Shown: positions 8,376 to 16,917 of the stretch, piece after piece | Layout of the letters: each line of letters starts with the position of its first letter | How positions within the stretch are numbered: the first letter of the stretch is position 1 | Position numbers and translations under genes: made by a program | Notes under the pieces: generated by a model | Databases searched by the model: none | What the model was told of the DNA's origin: nothing | What the model saw: the letters and a program-made list of their open reading frames with translations, nothing else | Assembly (NCBI RefSeq): GCF_016734765.1 | Contig: NZ_JAERQE010000027.1 | Span: 1-64,000 of the forward strand | Source of the DNA: Microvirga soli | GTDB taxonomy: Bacteria > Pseudomonadota > Alphaproteobacteria > Rhizobiales > Beijerinckiaceae | DNA length: 64,000 bases | Reading direction: 5' to 3'

Positions 8376-10688
8376 ATGAGCGATGAGCCCAAGATCAAGC
8401 CCTATCCAGGTCCTGCGGGCGGGTGGGGATCCGTGCGTTCCGTCGAAAGCATCCTGGCCAAGGAGGGGCGGCTCGTCAGCGGCAACGCGATCATGCTCAA
8501 GCAGAACAAGCCTGACGGGTACGCCTGCGTCAGCTGCGCCTGGGCAAAGCCAGCGGATCCGCATCCTTTCGAGTATTGCGAGAACGGCGCCAAGGCGACG
8601 GCTTGGGAACTCACCACGAAGCGCGTGACGCCAGAGTTCTTTGCCAACCATACTCTTTCTGAGCTTCGCACCTGGTCGGATCACGATCTTGAGGAAGCTG
8701 GCCGCCTGACCCATCCCATGCGCTACGACTGTGCTTCCGACACTTACGTCTCCGTCAGCTGGAGTGAGGCTTTTCAGGAGATTGGGCGAGAGCTGAAAGG
8801 CTTCGATCCGCGTCAGGTCGTGCTCTATGCTTCCGGCCGCGCCTCGCTCGAGACATCCTATATGTGGGCGCTCTTCGCCCGGCTCTATGGCACCAACAAC
8901 CTGCCGGATTCCTCCAACATGTGCCACGAGAGCACCTCGGTGGCCCTGCCGGAAAGCATCGGTGTCCCAGTTGGCACGGTGATCCTCGATGACTTTGAGC
9001 TCACCGATTGCATTCTGTTCTTCGGCCAGAATGTCGGAACCAACAGCCCGCGCATGCTGCATCCGCTCCAAGAAGCGTCCAAGCGCGGCGTGCCGATCAT
9101 CACCTTCAATCCCTTGAAGGAACGGGGCTTGGAACGCTTCACCAACCCACAGGCCCCGACCGAGATGCTGACCGGCTCGGAGACCCGCATCTCGTCGCAA
9201 TATCATCAAGTGAAGATCGGCGGCGACGTCGCAGCACTCATGGGGCTGGCGAAAATCCTGATCGAGGCCGATGACAAGGCACAGGCCACCGGAGCCAAGC
9301 CGGTGCTCGACCATGCCTTCATCGCCGAGCACACCCATGGCTTCGAGGAATTCGCGCAGGCTGCCCGACAGGCCCAGTGGCCGGAGCTGGAGCGCCGTTC
9401 AGGCCTCTCCCGCTCGACTTTGGAGGCAGCCGCGACGGCCTATGCCCGCGCGAACGCCGTCATCGGCATCTACGGCATGGGGCTCACCCAACACAAAGCG
9501 GGCGTCGAGAACGTGCAGATGGTGGTCAACCTGCTGCTCCTGCGTGGGCATATCGGAAAGCCGGGTGCCGGCATTTGCCCGGTGCGCGGTCATTCCAACG
9601 TTCAGGGGCAGCGCACCGTCGGCATTGCGGAGAAACCTGAACTGGTGCCGCTCGACAAGCTCAAGGAACAGTATGGCTTCGAGCCGCCGCGCTGGAAGGG
9701 CATGACGACGGTGGAGGTCTGCGAGGGCATCATCAAGGACGAGGTGAAGGCGTTCGTCGCGCTCGGCGGGAACTTCGTGCGCGCCGCTCCGGAGACGGCA
9801 GCCCTGGAGGCGGCCTGGCCTCGTATGCGCCTGTCGGTGCAAATCTCGACCAAGCTCAACCGCAACCACCTTATTCCGGGCGAGGTCACCTATATCCTCC
9901 CGTGTCTTGGGCGGATCGAGATTGACGAGCAGGCAACGGGACCCCAGGCTGTAGCCGTAGAGGATTCCACCGCTTGCATCCATGGCTCCAAGGGCGTTGC
10001 AAAGCCTGCAAGCCCCGACCTCCTGTCCGAGCCGCGGATCGTGGCTGAAATCGCCAAAGCTACCCTTCCGCCCAATCCCAAAGTGCCGTGGGACGATTGG
10101 GTCGCCGATTACGGCCGCGTCCGAGACGCCATCGAGGAAACCTATCCGGAGGATTTCCGCGCCTTCAACGAACGCATGTGGAAGCCCGGCGGATTCCACC
10201 GCCCGATTGCAGCGCGCGAGCGCCGCTGGAAGACGAAGACCGGGAAAGCGAATTTCGTCGTGCCCCAGAGCCTCCAGGCCGATCTCGGCATCGCAGACAA
10301 TGATCGCGACGTCTTCAAGCTCATGACGGTGCGCTCCAACGACCAGTTCAACACTACGGTCTATGGCTATTACGACCGGTTCAGGGGTGTCAGGGGTACC
10401 CGCATGGTGCTCTTCATGAACCGGAACGACATCGCTCGCCTGAGCCTCCAGGAGGGGGATATGGTCACCCTCACGACGGCAGTCGATGACGGCGTCATGC
10501 GTCAGGTGAGTGGATTGCGGGTCACTCCATACGACATCCCGGAGGGATGCTGCGCGGCCTATTATCCGGAGTGCAATCCCTTGATTCCGGTTTGGCACCA
10601 TGCGGACAAGAGCAAGGTGCCGGCGGCGAAGTCGATCCCGATCCGGATTGCGCTCCAGCAGAAGCAACTGCCGGAGGCGGCGGAATGA
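8376..10688 (+). CDS. FdhF/YdeP-family molybdopterin oxidoreductase
   Basis: A 770-aa bis-MGD molybdoenzyme related to formate dehydrogenase alpha subunits and E. coli YdeP. Near the N-terminus C51, C54 and C68 (YACVSCAW...FEYCENG) may bind a cluster or metal. The motif NMCHESTSVAL matches the formate dehydrogenase active site, with Cys where some enzymes have selenocysteine, followed by the conserved His. Molybdopterin-dinucleotide-binding regions follow, with a C-terminal domain at about 640-760. Start: ATG at 8376 is nine bases after GGGAGG; a TTG at 8367 abuts that site and is unlikely. The stop overlaps the ATG of fdhD (ATGA). No NuoE/F-like partner is adjacent. The physiological substrate is unknown; YdeP relatives have been linked to acid resistance. 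Confidence 0.9.
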   Translation: MSDEPKIKPYPGPAGGWGSVRSVESILAKEGRLVSGNAIMLKQNKPDGYACVSCAWAKPADPHPFEYCENGAKATAWELTTKRVTPEFFANHTLSELRTWSDHDLEEAGRLTHPMRYDCASDTYVSVSWSEAFQEIGRELKGFDPRQVVLYASGRASLETSYMWALFARLYGTNNLPDSSNMCHESTSVALPESIGVPVGTVILDDFELTDCILFFGQNVGTNSPRMLHPLQEASKRGVPIITFNPLKERGLERFTNPQAPTEMLTGSETRISSQYHQVKIGGDVAALMGLAKILIEADDKAQATGAKPVLDHAFIAEHTHGFEEFAQAARQAQWPELERRSGLSRSTLEAAATAYARANAVIGIYGMGLTQHKAGVENVQMVVNLLLLRGHIGKPGAGICPVRGHSNVQGQRTVGIAEKPELVPLDKLKEQYGFEPPRWKGMTTVEVCEGIIKDEVKAFVALGGNFVRAAPETAALEAAWPRMRLSVQISTKLNRNHLIPGEVTYILPCLGRIEIDEQATGPQAVAVEDSTACIHGSKGVAKPASPDLLSEPRIVAEIAKATLPPNPKVPWDDWVADYGRVRDAIEETYPEDFRAFNERMWKPGGFHRPIAARERRWKTKTGKANFVVPQSLQADLGIADNDRDVFKLMTVRSNDQFNTTVYGYYDRFRGVRGTRMVLFMNRNDIARLSLQEGDMVTLTTAVDDGVMRQVSGLRVTPYDIPEGCCAAYYPECNPLIPVWHHADKSKVPAAKSIPIRIALQQKQLPEAAE

Positions 10689-11500
10689 GCCTTCACTTGG
10701 AACCTGTTATCCGCCTGCCGCAGACGAGCGTGGCCGAAGGTGTGTTTGCTGCCGGGGATCGCGTGCTGCCGGAGGAAACGCCGGTCGCGCTCACCTATAA
10801 CGGCTCGACCCACGCGGTGATGATGGCAAGCCCGGCCGATCTTGAGGACTTCGCCCTCGGCTTCAGCCTGTCGGAAGGGATCATTGCCGAGCCGAGTGAG
10901 CTGGCCTCCATGGAGATCATCGAACATGATCTTGGTTGCGAGGTGAGGATGTGGCTGCAGGAATCCTCCGGCGGCGCTTATCGGTCCAGACGGCGTGCCA
11001 TGGCTGGACCCGTCGGCTGCGGATTGTGCGGAGTGGAATCCCTGGCGGAGGCGGTGAGGCCAGCATCGACAGTGACTGGCACTCTCCAGGTTTCGCCCGC
11101 GCTCATTGCCGCTGCCATGGCCGATCTGTCGAAGGCGCAGCGGCTCAACAGAGAAGCAAGAGCGATCCACGCCGCGGCTCTTTGGCGTCCTGAGCAAGGT
11201 CTGATCGCGATCCGAGAGGATGTTGGGCGGCATAATGCGCTCGATAAGCTGGCTGGAGCCCTCGCACGAGCCGATGCGTCCTGCTCCGCCAGCATGGTGC
11301 TTCTGACCAGTCGGGTATCGGTGGAAATGGTGCAGAAGTCAGCCCGCATGGGAGCCCCGATCATCGCTGCCATTTCCGCTCCTACAGCCTTGGCTGTCAG
11401 GGTCGCGCAGGGCTGTGGTCTCACCCTGGTGGCGGTGGCGCGCCAAGATTCCTTCGAGGTCTTCACTCATCACGAACGTATCAGGCGTCTAGGGTTGTGA
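10685..11500 (+). CDS. fdhD: Formate dehydrogenase accessory sulfurtransferase FdhD
   Basis: A 271-aa FdhD-family protein, which passes sulfur to the bis-MGD cofactor before insertion into formate-dehydrogenase-type enzymes. The active-site cysteines are in GPVGCGLCGVES, and the family motif REDVGRHNALDKL follows. Start: the ATG overlaps the stop of the upstream molybdoenzyme by four bases, so the pair are translationally coupled and FdhD presumably matures that enzyme. Other ATGs upstream would run inside the preceding gene and have no support. Usual family length. A stem-loop lies at 11570-11599. Confidence 0.93.
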   Translation: MSLHLEPVIRLPQTSVAEGVFAAGDRVLPEETPVALTYNGSTHAVMMASPADLEDFALGFSLSEGIIAEPSELASMEIIEHDLGCEVRMWLQESSGGAYRSRRRAMAGPVGCGLCGVESLAEAVRPASTVTGTLQVSPALIAAAMADLSKAQRLNREARAIHAAALWRPEQGLIAIREDVGRHNALDKLAGALARADASCSASMVLLTSRVSVEMVQKSARMGAPIIAAISAPTALAVRVAQGCGLTLVAVARQDSFEVFTHHERIRRLGL

Positions 11501-11569
11501 GCGAAAAGCGATGCATAGCACCTAGATCAACTTACGTGCCGTTGGACCGCTTCAAATGATAGAAACTCT

Positions 11570-11599
11570 GTCGGGAGCGCTGGAACCCGCGCTCCCGAC
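11570..11599. terminator. Bidirectional stem-loop between fdhD and peroxidase relic
   Basis: Perfect 11-bp stem GTCGGGAGCGC / GCGCTCCCGAC with an 8-nt loop between convergent genes. It lies 70 nt past the fdhD stop and 28 nt past the stop of the minus-strand peroxidase, so it could serve both. T-tracts are weak. Confidence 0.65.
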
Positions 11600-11626
11600 G
11601 AAGCCATCATTCACAGAAGATGCGCA

Positions 11627-13630
11627 TCAGAACACGAAATCGCTGTTGCCGAGATCTGATGCGTTGACGCCTTTAAGGACTATCAAGTCGAACTTGTACC
11701 AGATCACGGTATCGTTGCCTGCCTGCCATATGGCGAGATCGGACAACTGGTCCACGCCTGACAGACGACTGGCGTCAATCCTGTCCTCACCGTCTCGGAA
11801 GTCAGTGATAGTATCGTGACCGGAGCGCTCGAAAACGAAGGTGTCCTTCCCGGCACCGCCGGTCATCTCGTCCTTGACCTTGCCACCCATGAGGACGTCG
11901 TTTCCGTCCCCACCCTTGAGGACGTCCTGGCCACCGCCGCCCTTGAGGATGTTACTGCCGGAGTTCCCGATCAGGGTGTTGTCGATCTCATTACCGGCGG
12001 CGTTCAGATTGCCAGATCCGGTCAGCGTCAGGTTCTCGACGTTCTTTCCCAAGGAGTACGAGACGGAAGCCTTGACGGCGTCAGTCCCGTGGTCGCGGCT
12101 TTCGACGGTATCATCTTTGTGGTTGTCGACCTCATATGTATCCTTACCCTTGTCGCCCCACATCCGGTCTGCCCCGGCGCCGCCGCGAAGGAGATCATTT
12201 CCGTCACCACCGTATAGCCTGTCATGACCGGCTTTGCCGTCAAGAGTGTCATTCCCTTTGTCTCCATACAGGCGATCGTTGCCATCACCGCCATAGAGAT
12301 TGTCGTCGCCACGGGTTCCCTTGACCAGAAGATCCTTGGGAGGCTGAGGCGGCTTCGGAACTTCAGGCTTCGGCTCCGTGACATCCTGCGTATTGATCGT
12401 CACCGCCTCGGAATACGAACGGCCGGTATTGTCCGTGACCTTTATAGTGATGTCATGGGACTTCGCCGTTTCATAGTCGAGATTGGCTCTCTCGGCCACC
12501 ACAAGCTTGTCGCCGGATATCTTGAAGAGGCCCGCCGCGGGGCCAGACAAGGTGTAAGTGAACGTATCTCCCGCATCAGCATCGACGGCTGAGAGGACGC
12601 CTATGATGGTTCCAACCGCAGAGTTTTCCTTCACCGACCTGTTCGAGAGCGAGATGTCCGTTGGCGCGTGGTAGACCGGCTCCTCGCATGGAACACGGCT
12701 GCCGTTGGTCTGGCCGCCTGAGGAGACCTTGAACACATCGGAAGGACCCGTGATACCGGTGTTGCGCATGACGATATCGGCGAAGGTCTGCCCACTGTCT
12801 TCGAACATGCTGTCGTCGAGGATCTCAAGGTAGTAGAAGCGATCGCCGTCCTGCAGTCGGTCGAGCTGCTCAAGAAAGAGATAGCCGAAGGTTGAGCCGA
12901 GCTGCCCCTTGGTCGGCTTCTCCGCCAAGCCACCGACCCACAGATCCATAGCCTCAAAGCCTTCCGGATAGACCTCTTTAAGCTGGTTGATGAAGTCATC
13001 GGTCAGGCCGTTTCGCTTCTGGAAGTCTTCCCAGCCGGAGTAGGACCGCAGGCTGGCAAGGCCCGTTTTCTCGTGCAGCTGCTCACGAACGGAGTTGAAA
13101 GGCGCAATGCCTGTGTCGCGCCCGCGGAAGATGTTGAGAGCGGCAAGATCGAGCGGCCGCCCGACGAGCTGGTTGCGAAGCGCGTTGACCACATCGACGT
13201 CAATCGCCTGATGCGCCGTTCCGGTCGCCCCCAGAAGCAACTCATCGATGCCGAGTTCGGACATCCTATCCGGGCTCAGGAAGGCCTGGACGAGGGATAT
13301 GTCGTGCATCTGGCCATCAGCATCCTTGTAGCTCACCGTTTCGTTGAGCATGGAGTGACCGAACCGATAGGCTACATGGGCAAATTCCGCCGAGATGGAT
13401 GCATCGACGGTGGGATCATATCCGTCGAAGCCATGCTCGTTCTCACCCGAATCGATGCCGCCTGCCATTGCGTCAGCGAATTCAGTGAACACCACACGTT
13501 GGTATTCAGCAGTGTTCACAATGCGTGCTGCCTGGAAATACTCCTCTGTCCACTTGTTGCCGGTGCGATCCTTGAGCAGGTCGACCTAGAAGTTATGGTT
13601 GCGTGCCCAGATCGTGTGCATGGACGTGAG
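11627..13630 (-). pseudogene. Animal-type haem peroxidase with cadherin-like and RTX domains, truncated
   Basis: Remnant of a secreted haem peroxidase. Reading on the minus strand, LTSMHTIWARNHNF (from about 13630) is followed by an in-frame TAG (13586-13588) and then VDLLKDRTGNKWTEEYF and the long open frame from about 13585 down to 11627. The proximal-His motif AYRFGHSML is present. The N-terminal third with the distal His region is absent, cut at the junction with an hlyD fragment. After the peroxidase domain come a cadherin-like domain (about residues 280-370 of the 630-aa frame starting at 13519) and Gly/Asp-rich nonapeptide repeats (GGDGNDRLYG type), which bind Ca2+ and direct type I secretion. 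Loss of haem-site residues, the stop and the lost secretion genes make it non-functional. Confidence 0.88.
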
Positions 13631-13810
13631 CATGAGCTGTCAATCGAGGTGAAGGTCCTGCCGCAGGATATCGACCAGCTCCGCCCCGGTCTCGACACAG
13701 TGCTGGGCATGTCGGCCTTCAACCAGCGCACCACGCCGGAACTGAAGGGCAAGGTCAGCATGATTGCGGCTGATCTGGTGACGGATCAGCGCTCTGGCAT
13801 GCAGTATTAT
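13628..13810 (+). pseudogene. HlyD-family type I secretion adaptor, left fragment
   Basis: In-frame segment EHELSIEVKVLPQDIDQL ... SAFNQRTTPELKG ... TDQRSGMQYY is typical of the C-terminal third of HlyD/PrsE-type membrane fusion proteins, which bridge the inner-membrane ABC exporter and the outer-membrane channel. The N-terminal two thirds are missing: homology starts abruptly at about 13628, where the peroxidase homology on the other strand ends. It is cut at 13810 by an insertion sequence; the rest resumes at 14971. Joining the halves across the 5-nt duplication restores QYYPVRVAFADDER without a frameshift. Confidence 0.85.
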
Positions 13811-14970
13811 GAGATCTGTGCGCGGGTGGCGAAATCGCGATCTTGATGAATGTGAGGGATGTTCCTCACGTCACTTCTCCCAGATCGGCAGTGTTGACGG
13901 CCAATACTGCGATTGGGGATGTCTGATGGCACACTTCACCCCTGATCAGGCAGCCTGCGGTATCATCAAGATCACAGCCGTCCGCTTCAGGTTGTAGGCC
14001 ATCGCGGTGAGTCTGACCTGCAGGGCCGCTTTCGCCAGTCCTGTCCAGCGCATGCGTCGTAGGCCGTAGCTGCGCTTCCAGGTGCCAAAGATCTTCTCGA
14101 TCCGGCAGCGCACATGGTGGACATGATGGTTCCACGCCCGCAGCTTGCGTAGAGCGCTTCCACCAGGTCGGCTCCACACGCCTGTCTGGACCACGCGCGG
14201 GCATCCGCCTTTGCTTTGCACCGCCGAGGCAAAGGCTGTTCCACGGTAGGCGCTGTCGGCATAAACGTCGCCAGGGTTCTCCGGCAATGCCTCGCCGCCA
14301 GCACGCCCGTCGTTGACGTTGCCGGGTGTGACGGTCACTTCCTCGACGAGAGCCGTAACGGCATCCGCCGCCACATGGGCTTTGAAGCCGTGGATCGCCC
14401 TGCGGTGCTTGTGCCCCGCCCAGGCGGCTTCCTCATCCCGAGTGCTTGCCGAAGAAATGACTGTAGCGTCCACCAAAGTGCCCTTCTTGATGGTGACTGC
14501 TTGAGCTTTGAGTTGGCGCGTCACTTCATCGAACAGGATCTTGTCGAGACCACGCCGCACCAGTTCCCGCCGGAACCGCACGAAGGCGGTGCGCTCCGGG
14601 GTGGGCTCGTGGGCGGCGAACCCGCAGAAGCGCCGGAATGAGGCGCGGTCTTCCAGCGCCTCTGCCAACTTCACGTCCGACAAGTCGTACCAGACGGCCA
14701 GCAGCAGGGCCCGGAACAAAGCCAAGGGTGGCCAAGCGAGCTCGCCCTTCGCAGCGGTATAGATGCCGGCCAGGTGTCGATCCAGCGAGGACCAGTCGAT
14801 CAACCCCAACAGCCGGTCCGGGGAGCAGCGATGCGGGGTGGGGTCTTCGACAAACGTGAAGACTTCCTGCCCAATCTGACGGCGTGCCATGGGACTGCTC
14901 CCGCCATGTTCAGCCGCGCTATTGAATCACCCAAACAGCCACCGGTCGAGACCACCCGCGCACAGGTCTC
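13811..14970 (-). mobile_element. IS5-like insertion sequence, 1160 bp
   Basis: Complete insertion sequence. The ends are inverted repeats GAGATCTGTGCGCGGGTGG (13811-13829) and, read inward from 14970, GAGACCTGTGCGCGGGTGG: 18 of 19 bases match. Both ends are flanked by ATTAT (13806-13810 and 14971-14975), an apparent 5-nt target duplication, of which one or two bases could be chance. It holds one transposase gene on the minus strand and interrupts an hlyD-type gene. Preserved ends, direct repeats and an intact transposase frame indicate a fairly recent insertion. Confidence 0.92.
13946..14890 (-). CDS. IS5-family DDE transposase
   Basis: A 314-aa transposase that cuts and joins the element's ends. 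The N-terminal region (SPDRLLGLIDWSSLDRHLAG) is the IS5-type DUF772-like part. The DDE residues are probably Asp in GTLVDATVISS, Asp in VYADSAYRGT and Glu in RIEKIFGTWKRSYGL. The open frame is complete with no stops, of usual length for the family, and fills most of the element. Start: ATG at 14890, 80 nt inside the element's right end. The group within IS5 was not resolved. Confidence 0.9.
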   Translation of the reverse strand: MARRQIGQEVFTFVEDPTPHRCSPDRLLGLIDWSSLDRHLAGIYTAAKGELAWPPLALFRALLLAVWYDLSDVKLAEALEDRASFRRFCGFAAHEPTPERTAFVRFRRELVRRGLDKILFDEVTRQLKAQAVTIKKGTLVDATVISSASTRDEEAAWAGHKHRRAIHGFKAHVAADAVTALVEEVTVTPGNVNDGRAGGEALPENPGDVYADSAYRGTAFASAVQSKGGCPRVVQTGVWSRPGGSALRKLRAWNHHVHHVRCRIEKIFGTWKRSYGLRRMRWTGLAKAALQVRLTAMAYNLKRTAVILMIPQAA

Positions 14971-15143
14971 ATTATCCCGTGCGTGTGGCTTTCGCGGACG
15001 ACGAGCGGGAGCGTCTCGGCGATCTCAAGCTGGTTCCGGGCATGCCTGTGGAGGGGCTGATCCAGACCGGGCACCGGACAGTGTTCTCATACCTGACGAA
15101 GCCTGTCGCCGACAACATGGCCAAGGCTTTTCGAGAGGAGTAG
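14971..15143 (+). pseudogene. HlyD-family type I secretion adaptor, right fragment
   Basis: C-terminal end of the interrupted HlyD-family gene: HYPVRVAFADDERERL, DLKLVPGMPVEGLIQTG and VFSYLTKPVADNMAKAFREE are the usual terminal motifs of the family. It ends at a TAG (15141-15143). Upstream codons in this frame belong to the insertion sequence and are not part of the protein. It shows that the adaptor once lay divergent from the RTX peroxidase, its likely cargo. Confidence 0.85.
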
Positions 15144-15187
15144 TGGCCGAAAGAGGCTGGGTCTTTGAAGGCCCGGTTCTCTTTCTC

Positions 15188-16876
15188 TCAGCTCAGCGTG
15201 GCGACACTCATATCCCCTTGCTCGGACAGGCGAGGGCCGAACTGAGAGGTGCTGATGGTTGGGCGGCCGGTGATGAGTTCTGCGCAACGGCTTCCGAGCA
15301 TCATTGCGGGCGCATTCGTGTTGCCCGCATTGATGTTTGGCATGGCCGAAAGATCGCAGATCCGCAGGTTCTCAATCCCGCGAACACGTAGTCTGGAATC
15401 GAGAACGGCCATGTGGTCGCTTGCCGTGCCCATCCGGCAGGTTCCACTAGGATGATAGTTCGTTTTCACAAAGCGCCGGCAATGCTTCATGATCGCTGCG
15501 TCGCTGAGATCGCCAGGGTCAGGAATCGAGATGCGCTCAACCCGCTCGGCGAGAGGAGTGGTCTGGAAGGCGCGGAGGAAGAAGCGTTGACCGTCGATCA
15601 TCGCTCGGGCGTCGTCAGGATGGTTCAGCAGATTGGGTGAGACGAGGGGCATGTCGTCTGGATCTGCTGAGCGTAGACGAACATAGCCACGGGATTTGGG
15701 CTTCACGACGACGGTGGTAATCGTCAGCCCATAGGTATCCTCCACTAGGGTGAGGGTATCCCGGTCTAGGTAAACGATGGGTACGCAGAAGGCTTGGATT
15801 GTAGGATCGGCCTCGGGGTCGGTCGGGTTGACGAAGGCGCCGGCTTCGACGCCGGCCGAGAGGATCGGGCCTGAACCGAACAGCCGGAAATGGATGCCGT
15901 TGAGCAGCATGCGCCAGCCGACGCCTTGCTTGTAATAACCATAAGGCCCATTCGCCTTGGCGATGAGCGGCACCTCGGGATGGTCGATGAGATTCTCACC
16001 GACGCCTGGAAGGTCGGCGATACACGAGATGCCGTGCTCCCGCAGTTTATTGGCTGGGCCGATACCCGAGAGCATCAGAAGCTGTGGCGTCACAAGCGCG
16101 CCGGATGCTACAATCACCTCGCCATCTGCATAGACCTGATGGTCCACTCCTTTGACGTCGCGATAGGTCACGCCAACGGCCCGCCCGTTCTCGATCTCGA
16201 TCTTGCGCACGCGCGACTGCAGACGGATGACAAGATTTGGATTATCCGCGAGCGGCGCCAGGAAAGCATAGGCCGCGCTGCTGCGCCGGCCGCGCCGATT
16301 CATGAACTGGTAGAAGCCGACGCCCCGCTGCTTGGGGCCATTGAAGTCCGGATTGAAGGGTTCACCCAAGCCCTGAACAGCCTGCACGAACCAGCGTGAC
16401 ATGTCGTTGATGTGGCCGGGATCCGACACCAGCAAAGGCCCATCGGCGCCATGCAGCTCATTGTAGAACCTGTTGTTCCCTTCCATGGTTCGAAAGTGAG
16501 GCAGAACGTCAGCCCAGCTCCAGCCGGGATAGTCGTTCTCCCCATGGAGCATTTCGTGCCATTCATCATAATCTGAGGGCCGGCCGCGCATGTAGACCTG
16601 CGCGTTGACCGAGGAGCCACCGCCGAGGACGTTGGCCTGAGGGATATCGTGTGCGCGCCCGTCCAGATGCTCCTGCGGCACCGTGTGATGATAGCGCATG
16701 TACTTGCTGCCGTTGATCATTTTGAAGATGCCAGGCGGCATATCGAGGAGCGGATGACGATGGGAGTAGCCGCCCTCAAGCAACAGAACGCGCCTCCCTT
16801 CATTGACGAGCCGCGCGGCAGCAACGGAACCGGATGAGCCTCCGCCGACGACGATGTAGTCGAAACGCTCTTTCAT
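15188..16876 (-). CDS. GMC-family FAD-dependent oxidoreductase
   Basis: A 562-aa flavoprotein of the glucose-methanol-choline family, oxidising an alcohol group of a polyol, sugar or choline-like substrate. The N-terminal dinucleotide fold is IVVGGGSSGSVAAARL, with the second GMC signature near residues 84-92 (NVLGGGSSVN). The catalytic pair fits His475 (NYHPSGTCRMG) and Asn519 (NAGNTNAP), 44 residues apart as in choline oxidase. No signal peptide. Last gene of the minus-strand operon, 41 nt after the enolase-superfamily dehydratase, so it probably acts on the imported sugar or its lactone or acid. Choline dehydrogenase activity is unlikely, since no betaine genes are nearby. Confidence 0.88.
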   Translation of the reverse strand: MKERFDYIVVGGGSSGSVAAARLVNEGRRVLLLEGGYSHRHPLLDMPPGIFKMINGSKYMRYHHTVPQEHLDGRAHDIPQANVLGGGSSVNAQVYMRGRPSDYDEWHEMLHGENDYPGWSWADVLPHFRTMEGNNRFYNELHGADGPLLVSDPGHINDMSRWFVQAVQGLGEPFNPDFNGPKQRGVGFYQFMNRRGRRSSAAYAFLAPLADNPNLVIRLQSRVRKIEIENGRAVGVTYRDVKGVDHQVYADGEVIVASGALVTPQLLMLSGIGPANKLREHGISCIADLPGVGENLIDHPEVPLIAKANGPYGYYKQGVGWRMLLNGIHFRLFGSGPILSAGVEAGAFVNPTDPEADPTIQAFCVPIVYLDRDTLTLVEDTYGLTITTVVVKPKSRGYVRLRSADPDDMPLVSPNLLNHPDDARAMIDGQRFFLRAFQTTPLAERVERISIPDPGDLSDAAIMKHCRRFVKTNYHPSGTCRMGTASDHMAVLDSRLRVRGIENLRICDLSAMPNINAGNTNAPAMMLGSRCAELITGRPTISTSQFGPRLSEQGDMSVATLS

Positions 16877-16917
16877 TCCTGCATCCTGATTAAAATATGC
16901 TGGAGGTCGTCGATGCC

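Noticed and set aside
13073..13846. A single 257-aa plus-strand protein over the peroxidase/HlyD junction
   Set aside because: Only the part after about 13628 matches HlyD; the first part is antisense to the peroxidase, so the frame is a chance fusion.
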